A DNA stretch of 64,000 nt from UBA935 sp031555615 (GTDB lineage Bacteria; Bacillota; Clostridia; Lachnospirales; Lachnospiraceae), in contig JAVBUF010000032.1 of the NCBI GenBank assembly GCA_031555615.1, positions 10,223 to 74,222 of the forward strand. The letters run 5' to 3'. The position numbers were made by a program, and so were the translations under genes. The notes under the pieces are model-generated. The model searched no databases. It saw only the letters and a program-made list of their open reading frames with translations, and was not told the origin of the DNA. Of this stretch, positions 8,685 through 15,913 are shown piece by piece (position 1 is the first letter of the stretch; every line of letters starts with the position of its first letter).

Positions 8685-8878
8685 ATAGTATTAGCATTAT
8701 ATTTACTGTGACAAAAAAATGTTGCCATACCTTTAAATGTTGCATTTGTGCTACAAGATTTAGCGTGAAAATAAAATAGTATAAGAATTGACTTGTGATA
8801 ACAAGAGCGTTAATATAGTGATATGGGAGTGCTATATTATAGAAAAGATGACAATGGTGGGTTTGAAAGTGAGTTCTG

Positions 8879-9026
8879 CTAGGAGCTTGGGACAAAAGTC
8901 CAAAAACAGCAAATTCGATTAATGTATGTTGTATCGATTGTCTAATGTGGTGCTATATATAGTAGGAGATTTCACTGGAATTCTATTGAATTTCATTAAA
9001 TATCGACTTTTGTCTCAGGCTCCTAG
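8879..9026. mobile_element. MITE-like element with 22-bp inverted ends
   Basis: Terminal inverted repeats start CTAGGAGCTTGGGACAAAAG (8879-8900) and return as the complement at 9005-9026, with two mismatches. The 104 bases between are AT-rich and non-coding. Total about 148 bp. No clear target duplication is seen. The size, ends and lack of coding sequence fit a non-autonomous miniature element. Alternatively it could form one long stem-loop. The rest of 8691-9082 holds no gene. Confidence 0.5.
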
Positions 9027-9082
9027 GATATATACAAATATAGTGCCCTTTAAATTAAAAAAGATTGGAAGGATAATAATAT

Positions 9083-9385
9083 ATGGATTGGTTTTTTGAT
9101 GGTATAGGAACCGAATTGATTAGTACATTGATAGGAATTTTGATAGGAGCAGGGGCAGGGGGAACTATTGGATATAAAGTAGGAATAAGCAAAAATATTC
9201 TAATTCAAAAGCAAAAGGCAGGAAATGACTCTAAGCAGAAACAGACAGGGAAAATATTACGTGAGGTAGATGACGAATCTACAGAAAACAATGTGAAAAC
9301 TTCCCGTGCAAAAGTGAACCAAAAACAAAAAGGGGGTAGCAGTTCTGTTCAAAGCCAGATAGGGGGAATTAACAGTGATAGGTGA
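9083..9385 (+). CDS. Small membrane protein with two RHIM/BASS-like motifs (candidate effector)
   Basis: 100 residues. One glycine-rich membrane helix (about 10-32, L-I-G-I-L-I-G-A-G-A-G-G-T-I-G) is followed by a hydrophilic tail with two copies of a motif: Q-K-Q-K-A-G-N-D-S-K-Q-K-Q-T-G-K-I at 42-58 and Q-K-Q-K-G-G-S-S-S-V-Q-S-Q-I-G-G-I at 80-96. The next protein carries the same motif at its N-terminus. Shared motifs on a short membrane protein and an adjacent larger protein are the layout of bacterial amyloid-signalling (BASS/RHIM-like) pairs. Function is inference. The gene is strongly AT-rich compared with guaA and lies between attachment-type repeats. The GGAAGG site stands about 11 bases before the ATG. 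Confidence 0.75.
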   Translation: MDWFFDGIGTELISTLIGILIGAGAGGTIGYKVGISKNILIQKQKAGNDSKQKQTGKILREVDDESTENNVKTSRAKVNQKQKGGSSSVQSQIGGINSDR

Positions 9386-10490
9386 TAGGAAAAAACAAAG
9401 GGCAGGTAATAATTCACAACAGCTTCAAGCAAATTCAATAAATATTACTAACATAAGTGGTATAGATGAAAAAAGGGCAAGAGAAATATTTGACGAGATG
9501 TATGCTGTTGCTAGAAGAGATTTTACACAAGATGCGTATAACTGTGCGAACCAAAGAGTATCCAAATTTGAAGAGTCTTTGATGTCAAAAATAGTTCAAT
9601 TGGACGGTGCATTAGAAAAATTTGCTGATCCTTCATTTCAGTTTCTTTTGACAGAAGCTCATAGAACAGCGGCATCAACAGAAAGAGAGGCAGACTATGA
9701 CTTGTTATCTGAGTTACTTGTTCATAGAATAGAGAAGGGCGAACAAAGAAAAACAAGAGTTGGCATTGAACGGGCAGTTGAAATTGTTGATCAAATAGAT
9801 GATGATGCGTTGTGTGCGCTAACTGTTGCACATGCTGTAGCAAAATTATTACCAATCGCTACGGAAATAACTGAGGGCCTAGATATTCTGCAGAATATTT
9901 TTGACAAATTAGTATATATGACTTTGCCACAAGGGAGAGAGTGGCTAGAACATTTGGAAATATTGAATGTAATAAGAGTATCTACATTTGGTGGGTTAAA
10001 AAAGCTGGAACAATTCTATACAGAGCGTCTTGCAGGGTATGTATGTGTTGGTATAAAGAAAGGATCTGAGAATTATAATACGGCAATTGAAATATTAAAT
10101 AATTTAATGATACCACACGTTTTTTTAACAGAGCATGAACTGCTAAATGATTATGTTAGGGTGCCTGTTGTTACATTCGAGTCGCTGGAAACTGCACGGT
10201 ATACTCTTAGTGAGAATATAGATGGAGTATCAGTTAATAGAGAAATTAATTTATCAGATGAACAGAAACAAGGCCTGAAAAATATAATTGGATTATATGA
10301 TAATTCAGAGGAAATAAAGCAACAAGTAAATGCAGCTTTTGTGAGTGAATGGGAAAAAAGAAATTCATTAAAGTGTTTGTCGGATTGGTGGGATGCTATT
10401 CCGCTATCTTTTGATATAACTGCTATTGGTACGGTATTGGCTCATGCCAATGCTCAAAGGTGTAGTTCTGATATACCAGCATTGGAATAG
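9375..10490 (+). CDS. LPO_1073/Vpar_1526-like protein with N-terminal RHIM/BASS-like motif
   Basis: 371 residues. The GTG at 9375 follows AGGGGG and overlaps the previous gene by 11 bases, so the two are coupled. Residues 8-24 repeat the partner's motif (Q-R-A-G-N-N-S-Q-Q-L-Q-A-N-S-I-N-I). Residues 29-170 are a long helical region with D-P-S-F-Q and H-R-T-A; residues 180-371 are mixed. The pattern recalls the poorly characterised LPO_1073/Vpar_1526 family, recognised from memory rather than by search. No nucleotide-binding motif or catalytic triad is apparent. A role as sensor or scaffold for the small membrane protein is inferred. Confidence 0.75.
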   Translation: MIGDRKKQRAGNNSQQLQANSINITNISGIDEKRAREIFDEMYAVARRDFTQDAYNCANQRVSKFEESLMSKIVQLDGALEKFADPSFQFLLTEAHRTAASTEREADYDLLSELLVHRIEKGEQRKTRVGIERAVEIVDQIDDDALCALTVAHAVAKLLPIATEITEGLDILQNIFDKLVYMTLPQGREWLEHLEILNVIRVSTFGGLKKLEQFYTERLAGYVCVGIKKGSENYNTAIEILNNLMIPHVFLTEHELLNDYVRVPVVTFESLETARYTLSENIDGVSVNREINLSDEQKQGLKNIIGLYDNSEEIKQQVNAAFVSEWEKRNSLKCLSDWWDAIPLSFDITAIGTVLAHANAQRCSSDIPALE

Positions 10491-10530
10491 AAAACTTTGT
10501 ACTATTTATTGTTTTGATACAATAGATTTG

Positions 10531-10600
10531 TGGCAACACTTTGGCAACAGAAAATCAGCAAGCCAGAATAGATTATGTAATTGAGATAAAATAAAGGCAT
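10531..10600 (+). repeat. Integrase arm-site-like repeat 1
   Basis: Contains two TGGCAAC units (10531-10537 and 10542-10548) followed by a diverged tail. The segment TTTGGCAA, an A-rich stretch, CAG and a TGTAATTGA-type tail recur at 11509-11590 and 14590-14662. Short direct TGGCAA repeats next to attachment sequence are typical of tyrosine-integrase arm sites. No integrase gene remains. Confidence 0.45.
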
Positions 10601-10616
10601 TTTCTACACAAATCTT

Positions 10617-10786
10617 AAACAAAACAGTTTAAGAAGAACCATGGACTTGCCGAGTTTGAATGATGTAAAATTTTATACAGATTATTTTAAATGGCGGATA
10701 GTCCTTGGATTATCTGCCATAATTTAAATTATATGTATTATTCCGATTTCAGGTAATTAATGTTGCATAAATTTGCTGAAACTAAA
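10617..10786 (+). repeat. guaA-end attachment-type repeat (copy B)
   Basis: About 170 bp, nearly the same as copy D at 13186-13356. It includes CTTGCCGAGTTTGAATGA, which preserves the guaA ending Glu-Phe-Glu-stop with a different stop codon, and a terminator stem ATGGCGGATA/TATCTGCCAT. It separates the RHIM-like pair from the toxin-antitoxin pair. Confidence 0.75.
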
Positions 10787-10796
10787 AAAAATACAC

Positions 10797-10825
10797 TTGT
10801 GGAGTAACGACAATTGCGTTACAAT
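10797..10825 (+). promoter_or_regulatory. Toxin-antitoxin promoter with palindromic operator
   Basis: -35 TTGTGG (10797-10802) and -10 TACAAT (10820-10825), spacer 17. The palindrome GTAACG-acaattg-CGTTAC (10804-10822) fills the spacer and enters the -10, the expected place for autorepression by a RelB-type antitoxin. Confidence 0.7.
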
Positions 10826-10852
10826 AATACTTGAAGGAGGTGTGTGAAAAAC

Positions 10853-11155
10853 ATGGAAAAGACAGCAACATTGAATTTACGAGTAAATCCGACTGTTAAA
10901 GAGAGAGCAGAAGAAGTCCTGACAAGGCTTGGAGTACCTATGTCCACCGCAATAGATATGTATTTGAATCAGATTTCCCTTACTGGTGGTATTCCGTTTG
11001 CAGTTACTTTACCCAAAGCTCCTGATACCATTAATGCTGATTTAATGACACAAGCAGAGCTTCATGCAAAATTGCAAAGAGGATATGATGATATAGAAGC
11101 CGGAAAAGTACAAAATGCAGCAGAGGCATTTACCAGGTTTAGGGAGAGTCATTAG
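10853..11155 (+). CDS. RelB/DinJ family antitoxin
   Basis: 100 residues. The ATG at 10853 is preferred; a GTG at 10844 lies only 3 bases from AAGGAGG. Residues 3-40 form a ribbon-helix-helix domain (T-L-N-L-R-V-N-P-T-V-K, then A-E-E-V-L-T-R-L-G-V-P-M-S-T-A-I), which binds the palindromic operator upstream. The C-terminal part should wrap the toxin. One base separates it from the toxin gene, the standard antitoxin-first order. Confidence 0.88.
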   Translation: MEKTATLNLRVNPTVKERAEEVLTRLGVPMSTAIDMYLNQISLTGGIPFAVTLPKAPDTINADLMTQAELHAKLQRGYDDIEAGKVQNAAEAFTRFRESH

Positions 11156-11156
11156 T

Positions 11157-11471
11157 ATGAAGCAGTATACGTTGGATATCACGGATGAAGCACTGGCAGA
11201 TATGGATCAATTATACAATCATATTGCTTATACGTTGCTTGCACTGGAGAATGCAATGGGGCAGTATAACAGAATAGCTGATGAAATATTAAAGCTTGAT
11301 ATATTTCCAGAGAGTTTTCGCATTATGGATTCAGAACCGGAACATACAAAAGGGCTCAGAAGAATGCCGGTGGACAACTATTCAGTATTCTATGTTATCA
11401 AAGAATATAGAGTGATTGTAACGGATGTATTATATAGTGCTTCAGATATAAGTAGTCGATTGAAGAGGTAA
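11157..11471 (+). CDS. RelE/ParE family toxin
   Basis: 104 residues, ATG at 11157, one base after the antitoxin stop. Signature features: an N-terminal helical hairpin with D-E-A-L-A-D-M-D-Q-L-Y-N-H-I, F-P-E-S-F-R, then G-L-R-R-M-P-V-D-N-Y-S-V-F-Y-V-I and the strand V-I-V-T-D-V-L-Y-S, the ParE/RelE core. Whether it cuts mRNA (RelE) or poisons gyrase (ParE) cannot be told from sequence. It is AT-rich cargo within the guaA repeat region. Confidence 0.88.
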   Translation: MKQYTLDITDEALADMDQLYNHIAYTLLALENAMGQYNRIADEILKLDIFPESFRIMDSEPEHTKGLRRMPVDNYSVFYVIKEYRVIVTDVLYSASDISSRLKR

Positions 11472-11590
11472 AATGTTACTTTATTTATTGTATTAAGCTT
11501 AATAAAAATTGGCAATAATTTGGCAAAAAAATCAGTAGGCAAAATAATCTGTGTAATTGAAATAAAGAGACGGCATAAAAGGCATAAAAA
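11472..11590 (+). repeat. Integrase arm-site-like repeat 2
   Basis: Matches 14552-14662 over about 110 bp, including ATTTGGCAAAAAA, GTAGGCAAAATAAT and GACGGCATAAAAG, and matches 10531-10600 more weakly. It immediately precedes copy C of the guaA-end repeat. Confidence 0.5.
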
Positions 11591-11628
11591 CTAAACCGAA
11601 ATGTTTAAGAACATAATTGCACTTGCCG

Positions 11629-11710
11629 AGTTTGAGTAATACCAATTGAATACAGATTATTTTATATGACAGGTAATCTATATGATTGTCTGTCATATTT
11701 AAAATATTTG
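11629..11710 (+). repeat. guaA-end attachment-type repeat (copy C)
   Basis: Reads GAG TTT GAG TAA then the same leader and terminator as guaA: two differences from copy A in 46 bases, with stem TATGACAGGTAATC/GATTGTCTGTCATA. The Glu codon GAG is synonymous to GAA in guaA itself, as expected for a 3' end brought by an element from another lineage. Confidence 0.78.
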
Positions 11711-12075
11711 TAATTTGTTTTCTGTAGAAAAGCGTTTGTTGCCAATAATGGAAAAGAGTTTTTTACTTTCTATTGCAGAAGATAATCTATATAAGAAGGT
11801 TGAATGATAGATTTTGCAGACGATGTCTGCAAATTTGAAATATCTGAAGTTGGGCACGGGTTTATCTCAATGAAATATTCGTGAATATAGGAAACGTAAA
11901 TGCCTCTACCTTCTTAGAGTTGAAAGTGATAGCAAAGTAAAGGTTATTATGATAATATTTTTGTTATAATGAGTAACAAATCACAAGCTGGAAGGTGAAT
12001 TGTGACAAAATTATGAATAATTATAAATAAATCTAAATATGGTGCGACAAGGAGATATGCAACTGGAATTATCTA
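11711..12075. other. Intergenic stretch without a gene
   Basis: AT-rich sequence between copy C and the merR promoter. It holds one perfect 9-bp hairpin, TTTGCAGAC-GAT-GTCTGCAAA at 11813-11833, without a T tract, and a TTATAATG at about 11963. No open frame with a ribosome site was found. Confidence 0.5.
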
Positions 12076-12106
12076 TTGACTTTAACGTCGCGTCAATCTG
12101 TATACT
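12076..12106 (+). promoter_or_regulatory. MerR-type promoter with 19-bp spacer
   Basis: -35 TTGACT (12076-12081) and -10 TATACT (12101-12106) are separated by 19 bp, the overlong spacer typical of MerR-controlled promoters. A dyad TTGAC-N11-GTCAA overlaps the -35 and spacer. Together they suggest the gene product activates its own promoter. Confidence 0.8.
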
Positions 12107-12129
12107 TTGAGATGGAGGGAGGTCAGATC

Positions 12130-13113
12130 ATGGAATTGCATAGCATTAGTCGGATTTCAAAGTTGTTTAATATTTCAACGCGGACATTGCGTTATTACGA
12201 ACAAATAGGATTGATACAATCGGTAAAAAAGGAAAATTATGCATATCGTACTTACGATGAAAACACTGTTATCCGATTGAATCAGATTATCATATTGCGA
12301 AAGCTTAGAATCCCGCTGAAAAAAATTGCCGATATATTGAAAAGCGAAGATAACGTTACAGCAATTAACGCGTTTCAGCAAAATCTGGTTGAAATTGAGG
12401 ATGAAATCACCGCACTCTCCACTATAAAAAATATCATTCAAACCTTATTGGAGAGATTATTATTGCAAAACGATATGCTACGGTGGGTAGACGATGAAAA
12501 TTTGCTGGAAATTGTGGATTCCCTGACTGTCTCCAAAATTAATTTCAAGGAGGATAAGACAATGGATGATTTAATCAAAGCCAGTGAAAAACTGAACAAA
12601 TTGACGGATAAAGATGTGCGGATTGTATATTTACCACCAGTCACAGTAGCATCAATTCAGTGTATTGGTGGTAAGCCCGAGACTGAAACGGGAGATTTAC
12701 TTTTCGCATTTATTAAGGAAAAGAATCTGACCGTAGTAAAACCTGATTTCCGTCATTATGGCTTTAATCACCCTAATGGTTCATTACCTGACGGCAGTGA
12801 CCACGGGTATGAACGATGGGTAACCATCCCGTATGATATGGAGGTTCCACTGCCTTTTATAAAAAAGCAATTTGCGGGTGGTCTGTATGGAGCGCATATG
12901 ATACCAATGGGTGGATTTGAGGAATGGAATTGGCTGTATGAATGGGCAAAAAATCATGAAAAATATGAGATCGCATGGGGGGATCCCAATTGTATGCATG
13001 GACTTATGGAGGAACATTTGGACGCAATTCATCATTACTTATGGTCTCATGAGGAGTGCGATCAACGACTACAGCTCGATTTACTTATTCCGATAAGAGA
13101 ACGTACTGAATAA
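12130..13113 (+). CDS. MerR family regulator with GyrI-like effector domain
   Basis: 327 residues; the ATG at 12130 follows GGAGGGAGG and starts the MerR domain exactly. Residues 4-72 are the winged helix with S-T-R-T-L-R-Y-Y-E-Q-I-G-L-I. A helical linker follows to about 150. Residues 165-325 are a GyrI-like/AraC effector-binding domain with a W-N-W and an acidic E-W-N pattern that binds small hydrophobic ligands in BltR-type regulators. No transporter target is adjacent; the next genes are a decayed flavodoxin and SDR, which may have been its regulon. Confidence 0.85.
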   Translation: MELHSISRISKLFNISTRTLRYYEQIGLIQSVKKENYAYRTYDENTVIRLNQIIILRKLRIPLKKIADILKSEDNVTAINAFQQNLVEIEDEITALSTIKNIIQTLLERLLLQNDMLRWVDDENLLEIVDSLTVSKINFKEDKTMDDLIKASEKLNKLTDKDVRIVYLPPVTVASIQCIGGKPETETGDLLFAFIKEKNLTVVKPDFRHYGFNHPNGSLPDGSDHGYERWVTIPYDMEVPLPFIKKQFAGGLYGAHMIPMGGFEEWNWLYEWAKNHEKYEIAWGDPNCMHGLMEEHLDAIHHYLWSHEECDQRLQLDLLIPIRERTE

Positions 13114-13185
13114 GTAAAATGTGGGTCCTACAAATTCAAATTGCAGAGGGCTAAAATAGTTGATTTTCTAGTTAGTATCCAGTAT

Positions 13186-13356
13186 AAACAAAATAGTTTA
13201 AGAAGAACCGTGAACTTGCCGAGTTTGAATAATATAAAATTTTACACAGATTATTTTATATGGCGGATAGTCCTTGGATTATCTGCCATAATTTAAAACA
13301 TACTGTATTGTTCTGATTTTAGGCAATTAATGATGCCATAAATTTGCAGAAATTCT
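13186..13356 (+). repeat. guaA-end attachment-type repeat (copy D)
   Basis: Nearly identical to copy B over about 170 bp, starting AAACAAAATAGTTTAAGAAG and including GAG TTT GAA TAA and the stem TGGCGGATA/TATCTGCCA. Repeats B and D flank the 2.4-kb toxin-antitoxin plus merR segment as direct repeats. Confidence 0.75.
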
Positions 13357-13645
13357 GGGTTCTTGCCCGGAACAACGCCAATGTTGGATGAAGGCGCGAG
13401 GAATAAACGCTTTCTGTTTTATTTAGTATGTGGTAGTATAATATTCGAAAACCATCGCCTATGTGTGGGTGATACTAATAGGGTGGCAACTATACAGGCA
13501 AGCCAGCAAGAAGTTAGGCGCAATATAACTCTGTTTGCGTTATATACCTAAGGAAATCCTACTTGTTATCCCCATTGAGAAGTGGCATGGCTATCCCGGG
13601 GAGCTCTAGGCGAAAAAAGCCAGCGAATTTTAGGAGAACTAAACT
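13357..13645. other. Unassigned stretch before the flavodoxin remnant
   Basis: Less AT-rich than its surroundings. A 62-codon frame at 13363-13551 has no ribosome site and no recognisable family. Just before 13640 a short frame reads L-L-V-I-P-I-E-K-W-H-G-Y-P-G-E-L then stop, perhaps the tail of a lost gene. A TAGGAG site at 13631 serves the following remnant. Confidence 0.4.
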
Positions 13646-13852
13646 ATGGTAATCGTATATGAATCAAAAACAGGATTTACCCGGAGATACGCCGATATGC
13701 TTGCCGATAAAACAGGATTTAAAGTATTTTCAACCAAACAGTCTTCAAAAATCGACCATGAAGAAGAAATTATCTTTGATGGAGTTAAAGAGGAAAACCT
13801 GATCCCTGTGCTTGAATGGCTGCGCAGCGAGATAGTGGAGGGGTATCTATGA
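13646..13852 (+). pseudogene. Flavodoxin with internal deletion
   Basis: 68 codons. The first 33 residues are a flavodoxin N-terminus (V-I-V-Y-E-S-K-T-G-F-T-R-R-Y-A-D-M-L-A, the FMN phosphate-binding loop). The rest reads like a flavodoxin C-terminus (E-N-L-I-P-V-L-E-W-L-R). The roughly 90 central residues that complete the FMN site are missing while the frame is kept. It overlaps the SDR remnant by four bases (ATGA), so the two were once an operon. A stable mini-protein cannot be excluded but flavin binding is not expected. Confidence 0.75.
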
Positions 13853-14502
13853 AGAACGTCGTAATCACAGGCAGTACGCGCGGTATTGGCCTTGCAATGG
13901 CATTTGAATTTCTGCAGGCAGATGCCTGTTACGCTGTCCGGTAGAGGGGGAGTATTATCGGATACGACCCGCTTGGCTCCTGAACCATTCGAAGGGAATT
14001 ACCTCTATGTTCCCTGCAATGTTCAGAAAAAGGAAAGCCTGCAAAATCTTTGGGAGGCGTCTCTCTCAAAGTGGAATGCGATAGATATATGGATTAATAA
14101 CGCGGGCCAAAACGCGCCATATTCCTTTTCGTGGGAAACGGGCGATGTCTATATTGAAAACATCATTCAAACCAATGCGCGCTGACGTATTTTATGAAAG
14201 GGCTTGCCAAGGAACTGGAGGGCCAAGGCGTGATAGCGGGGCGGCTGTCTCCCGGTATGATGCTGACCGATTTCATTACCAAATCCCCGGACGGCGAACA
14301 ATCGGAGGCTATTTCAGAGAAAAGCTTCAAAAAGATTTTTAACATTTTAGGGGACAAACCGGAAACCGCAGCACAATTCTTCATACCGCAAATCCTCGGA
14401 AATGCCAAAAACAATGTTCATATTGTCTGGCTTACAAACAGAAAGGCGGCATGGCGCTTTATGACGGCCGGACTTCGAAAAGACAGGCTGCTTGAAAAAT
14501 AA
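13849..14502 (+). pseudogene. Short-chain dehydrogenase/reductase, frameshifted and deleted
   Basis: Starts as an intact SDR (M-K-N-V-V-I-T-G-S-T-R-G-I-G-L-A-M with the TGxxxGIG nucleotide-binding motif) but stops after 31 codons. The next frame continues the protein from about 13910 through V-P-C-N-V-Q and I-N-N-A-G (the NNAG motif), and ends near 14184. The C-terminal part then resumes in another frame at 14194 (M-K-G-L-A-K-E-L-E-G-Q-G). The segment between, which should carry the catalytic Tyr-x-x-x-Lys, is missing. At least one frameshift and one deletion make it non-functional. Confidence 0.85.
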
Positions 14503-14551
14503 AACCACTGCGGCTCAATTTTGCCAGACATAAGCAGTTAATTGAAGGGAT

Positions 14552-14662
14552 AAAATGGTTACTTTATTATTGCATTGGCATAATAAAGAATGGCAGCAAT
14601 TTGGCAAAAAAGCAGTAAGGCAAAATAATATGTGTAAATGAAATAAAAAGACGGCATAAAAG
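14552..14662 (+). repeat. Integrase arm-site-like repeat 3
   Basis: Close match to 11472-11590: ATTTGGCAAAAAA, GTAAGGCAAAATAAT and AAAAGACGGCATAAAAG. Unlike repeats 1 and 2 it is not followed by a guaA-end copy. It may mark the far end of the last inserted element. Confidence 0.5.
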
Positions 14663-14708
14663 ACCACCGCAGAGAAATCATGTACCGACTCTCAAAAAGT
14701 GGTCTTTT
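14658..14708. terminator. Bidirectional terminator hairpin
   Basis: Ten-base stem AAAAGACCAC (14658-14667) / GTGGTCTTTT (14699-14708). T runs on both strands allow it to end transcription rightward and also leftward from the small gene at 14727-14828. Confidence 0.7.
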
Positions 14709-14726
14709 ATCATACTGGAAATGTAA

Positions 14727-14828
14727 TTAATCATATTTCTTTTTTTCTTTTTTTAGTTTGGGCTGACCAACAGGTTGCTCAGCTTTTTTCTTTTTTACTT
14801 CTTTTTTAACTTCACCTTTTTGTGGCAT
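14727..14828 (-). CDS. 33-residue lysine-rich peptide
   Basis: ATG at 14828 (complement) with an AAGGCGG site upstream; stop at 14727. The peptide begins M-P-Q-K-G-E-V-K-K-E-V and ends K-K-K-Y-D; 15 of 33 residues are Lys and none is Cys. A TATAAT stands upstream on the same strand (about 14896-14901) and a terminator downstream, so it looks like a complete transcription unit. Family not recognised; a nucleic-acid-binding or ribosome-associated peptide is possible but unproven. Confidence 0.6.
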   Translation of the reverse strand: MPQKGEVKKEVKKKKAEQPVGQPKLKKEKKKYD

Positions 14829-15003
14829 TATAAGCACCGCCTTTCTTTTTGTAATGAAAAATTCACATCTTGTAATCTATCTCTGGTATTACAATATTAT
14901 AGCACAATTCTGTAAAAAAAGCTTGCTTTGGCGATGGCGAAATGAAATATATTACAGCTATGTACCACAATGGATACGCTGTAAGCCCTCATGGCTATTC
15001 TAA

Positions 15004-15720
15004 GCCAGAAGATTTCCCTCTTTATATGGTACAAATAACCCAATCAATAACTTTTTTTGTGCGCAGATAAATGATGATAACGGTATTCTGGACACTAGGG
15101 GAACACTTGGAAATGCCAATGTAGTTCCTCCCAACGTATTACCTCTCGGTACACGTAATCAGTGGGATATTACAAATATTGATATTTCGCAAGCGCTTTC
15201 TCAAGGGCAGACTGACGGCTATATCACACTTAATACACATAGGGATACCTATCAAATCGCGGCATTGGGTCTGCAAATTGACATGAATCAGGCTTCGTTT
15301 ACAGTCATTAAGTCGGCAGACCGATCTTACGCGTTCCCTGGCAGTATTTTTACCTATAGCATAAGTTTTAGAAATTTGGGTGACGTATATGCGAATGGAT
15401 CAGTCTTTGTAGATGATTTACCTGCGGATGTTACATTTATTCCCGGAACGGTAACACTAGATGGTATAAACCTTCCTTCGGCGGATCCTACCGTTGGAAT
15501 CGCCCTCGGTGATGTTCAGCCAAACCAGACGGTCATGTCAAAGATTACCTTCCAAGTACGCGTAAATAATAATCCGTCAGCAAGTGTTCTCAATAACACC
15601 TCAGGAATTGATTATACATTTCAGCCAGGTACAGGACTTGTTGAGCATGGGACCGACTACAGTAACCAGGTAACCGTTTTGCTGTATAATCCCACCCGCG
15701 GCGTAGAGTTTATTCAATAA
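15004..15720 (+). pseudogene. 5'-truncated DUF11-type surface protein fragment
   Basis: The frame is open from just after a TAA at 15001 to 15720 with no signal peptide and no good start. The protein reads N-N-F-F-C-A-Q-I-N-D-D-N-G, then T-R-N-Q-W-D-I-T-N-I-D-I-S, L-G-L-Q-I-D-M and a DUF11 repeat (F-T-Y-S-I-S-F-R-N-L-G-D, V-D-D-L-P-A-D-V-T-F-I-P-G-T-V). DUF11 proteins are large secreted surface proteins; here both the head and later repeats are missing. A 42-codon frame at 14942-15070 overlaps its beginning and seems to be another remnant joined to it. Confidence 0.7.
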
Positions 15721-15766
15721 TTCAAAATAAATAATGTAATAGAAGACAATTAATAACAGTTTCAGT

Positions 15767-15806
15767 AAAAATGGATTCACTTTAATTAATGAGTGAAGCC
15801 ATTTTT
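15767..15806 (+). terminator. Terminator after the DUF11 fragment
   Basis: Stem AAAAATGG-aTTCACT pairing with AGTGAAgCCATTTTT, ending in a T run. It separates the accessory region from the TRAP operon. Confidence 0.75.
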
Positions 15807-15913
15807 AATGCAGGGAGAATATCACTAAGTCATCGTGGAAGGCGTTAAGAAAATGTTAAAAATTTACCAGAAATATTAAAAATGTCTGATTTTCCTCTGA
15901 AAAAGAAGTCATT

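Noticed and set aside
11813..11833. Terminator or operator at a perfect 9-bp hairpin
   Set aside because: No T tract and no promoter or gene close by to serve; left as a noted palindrome only.
8612..13356. Regularly recurring repeats taken as a CRISPR array
   Set aside because: Only four copies, 1-2.5 kb apart, long and divergent, each with a guaA-like ending and terminator. No short repeat-spacer pattern and no cas genes.
13363..13551. 62-codon open frame as a gene
   Set aside because: No ribosome site, no recognisable family and it begins in repeat copy D flank sequence.
13357..13645. Fragment of a group II intron
   Set aside because: No domain V signature or intron 5' consensus could be found, and no reverse transcriptase remnant is nearby.
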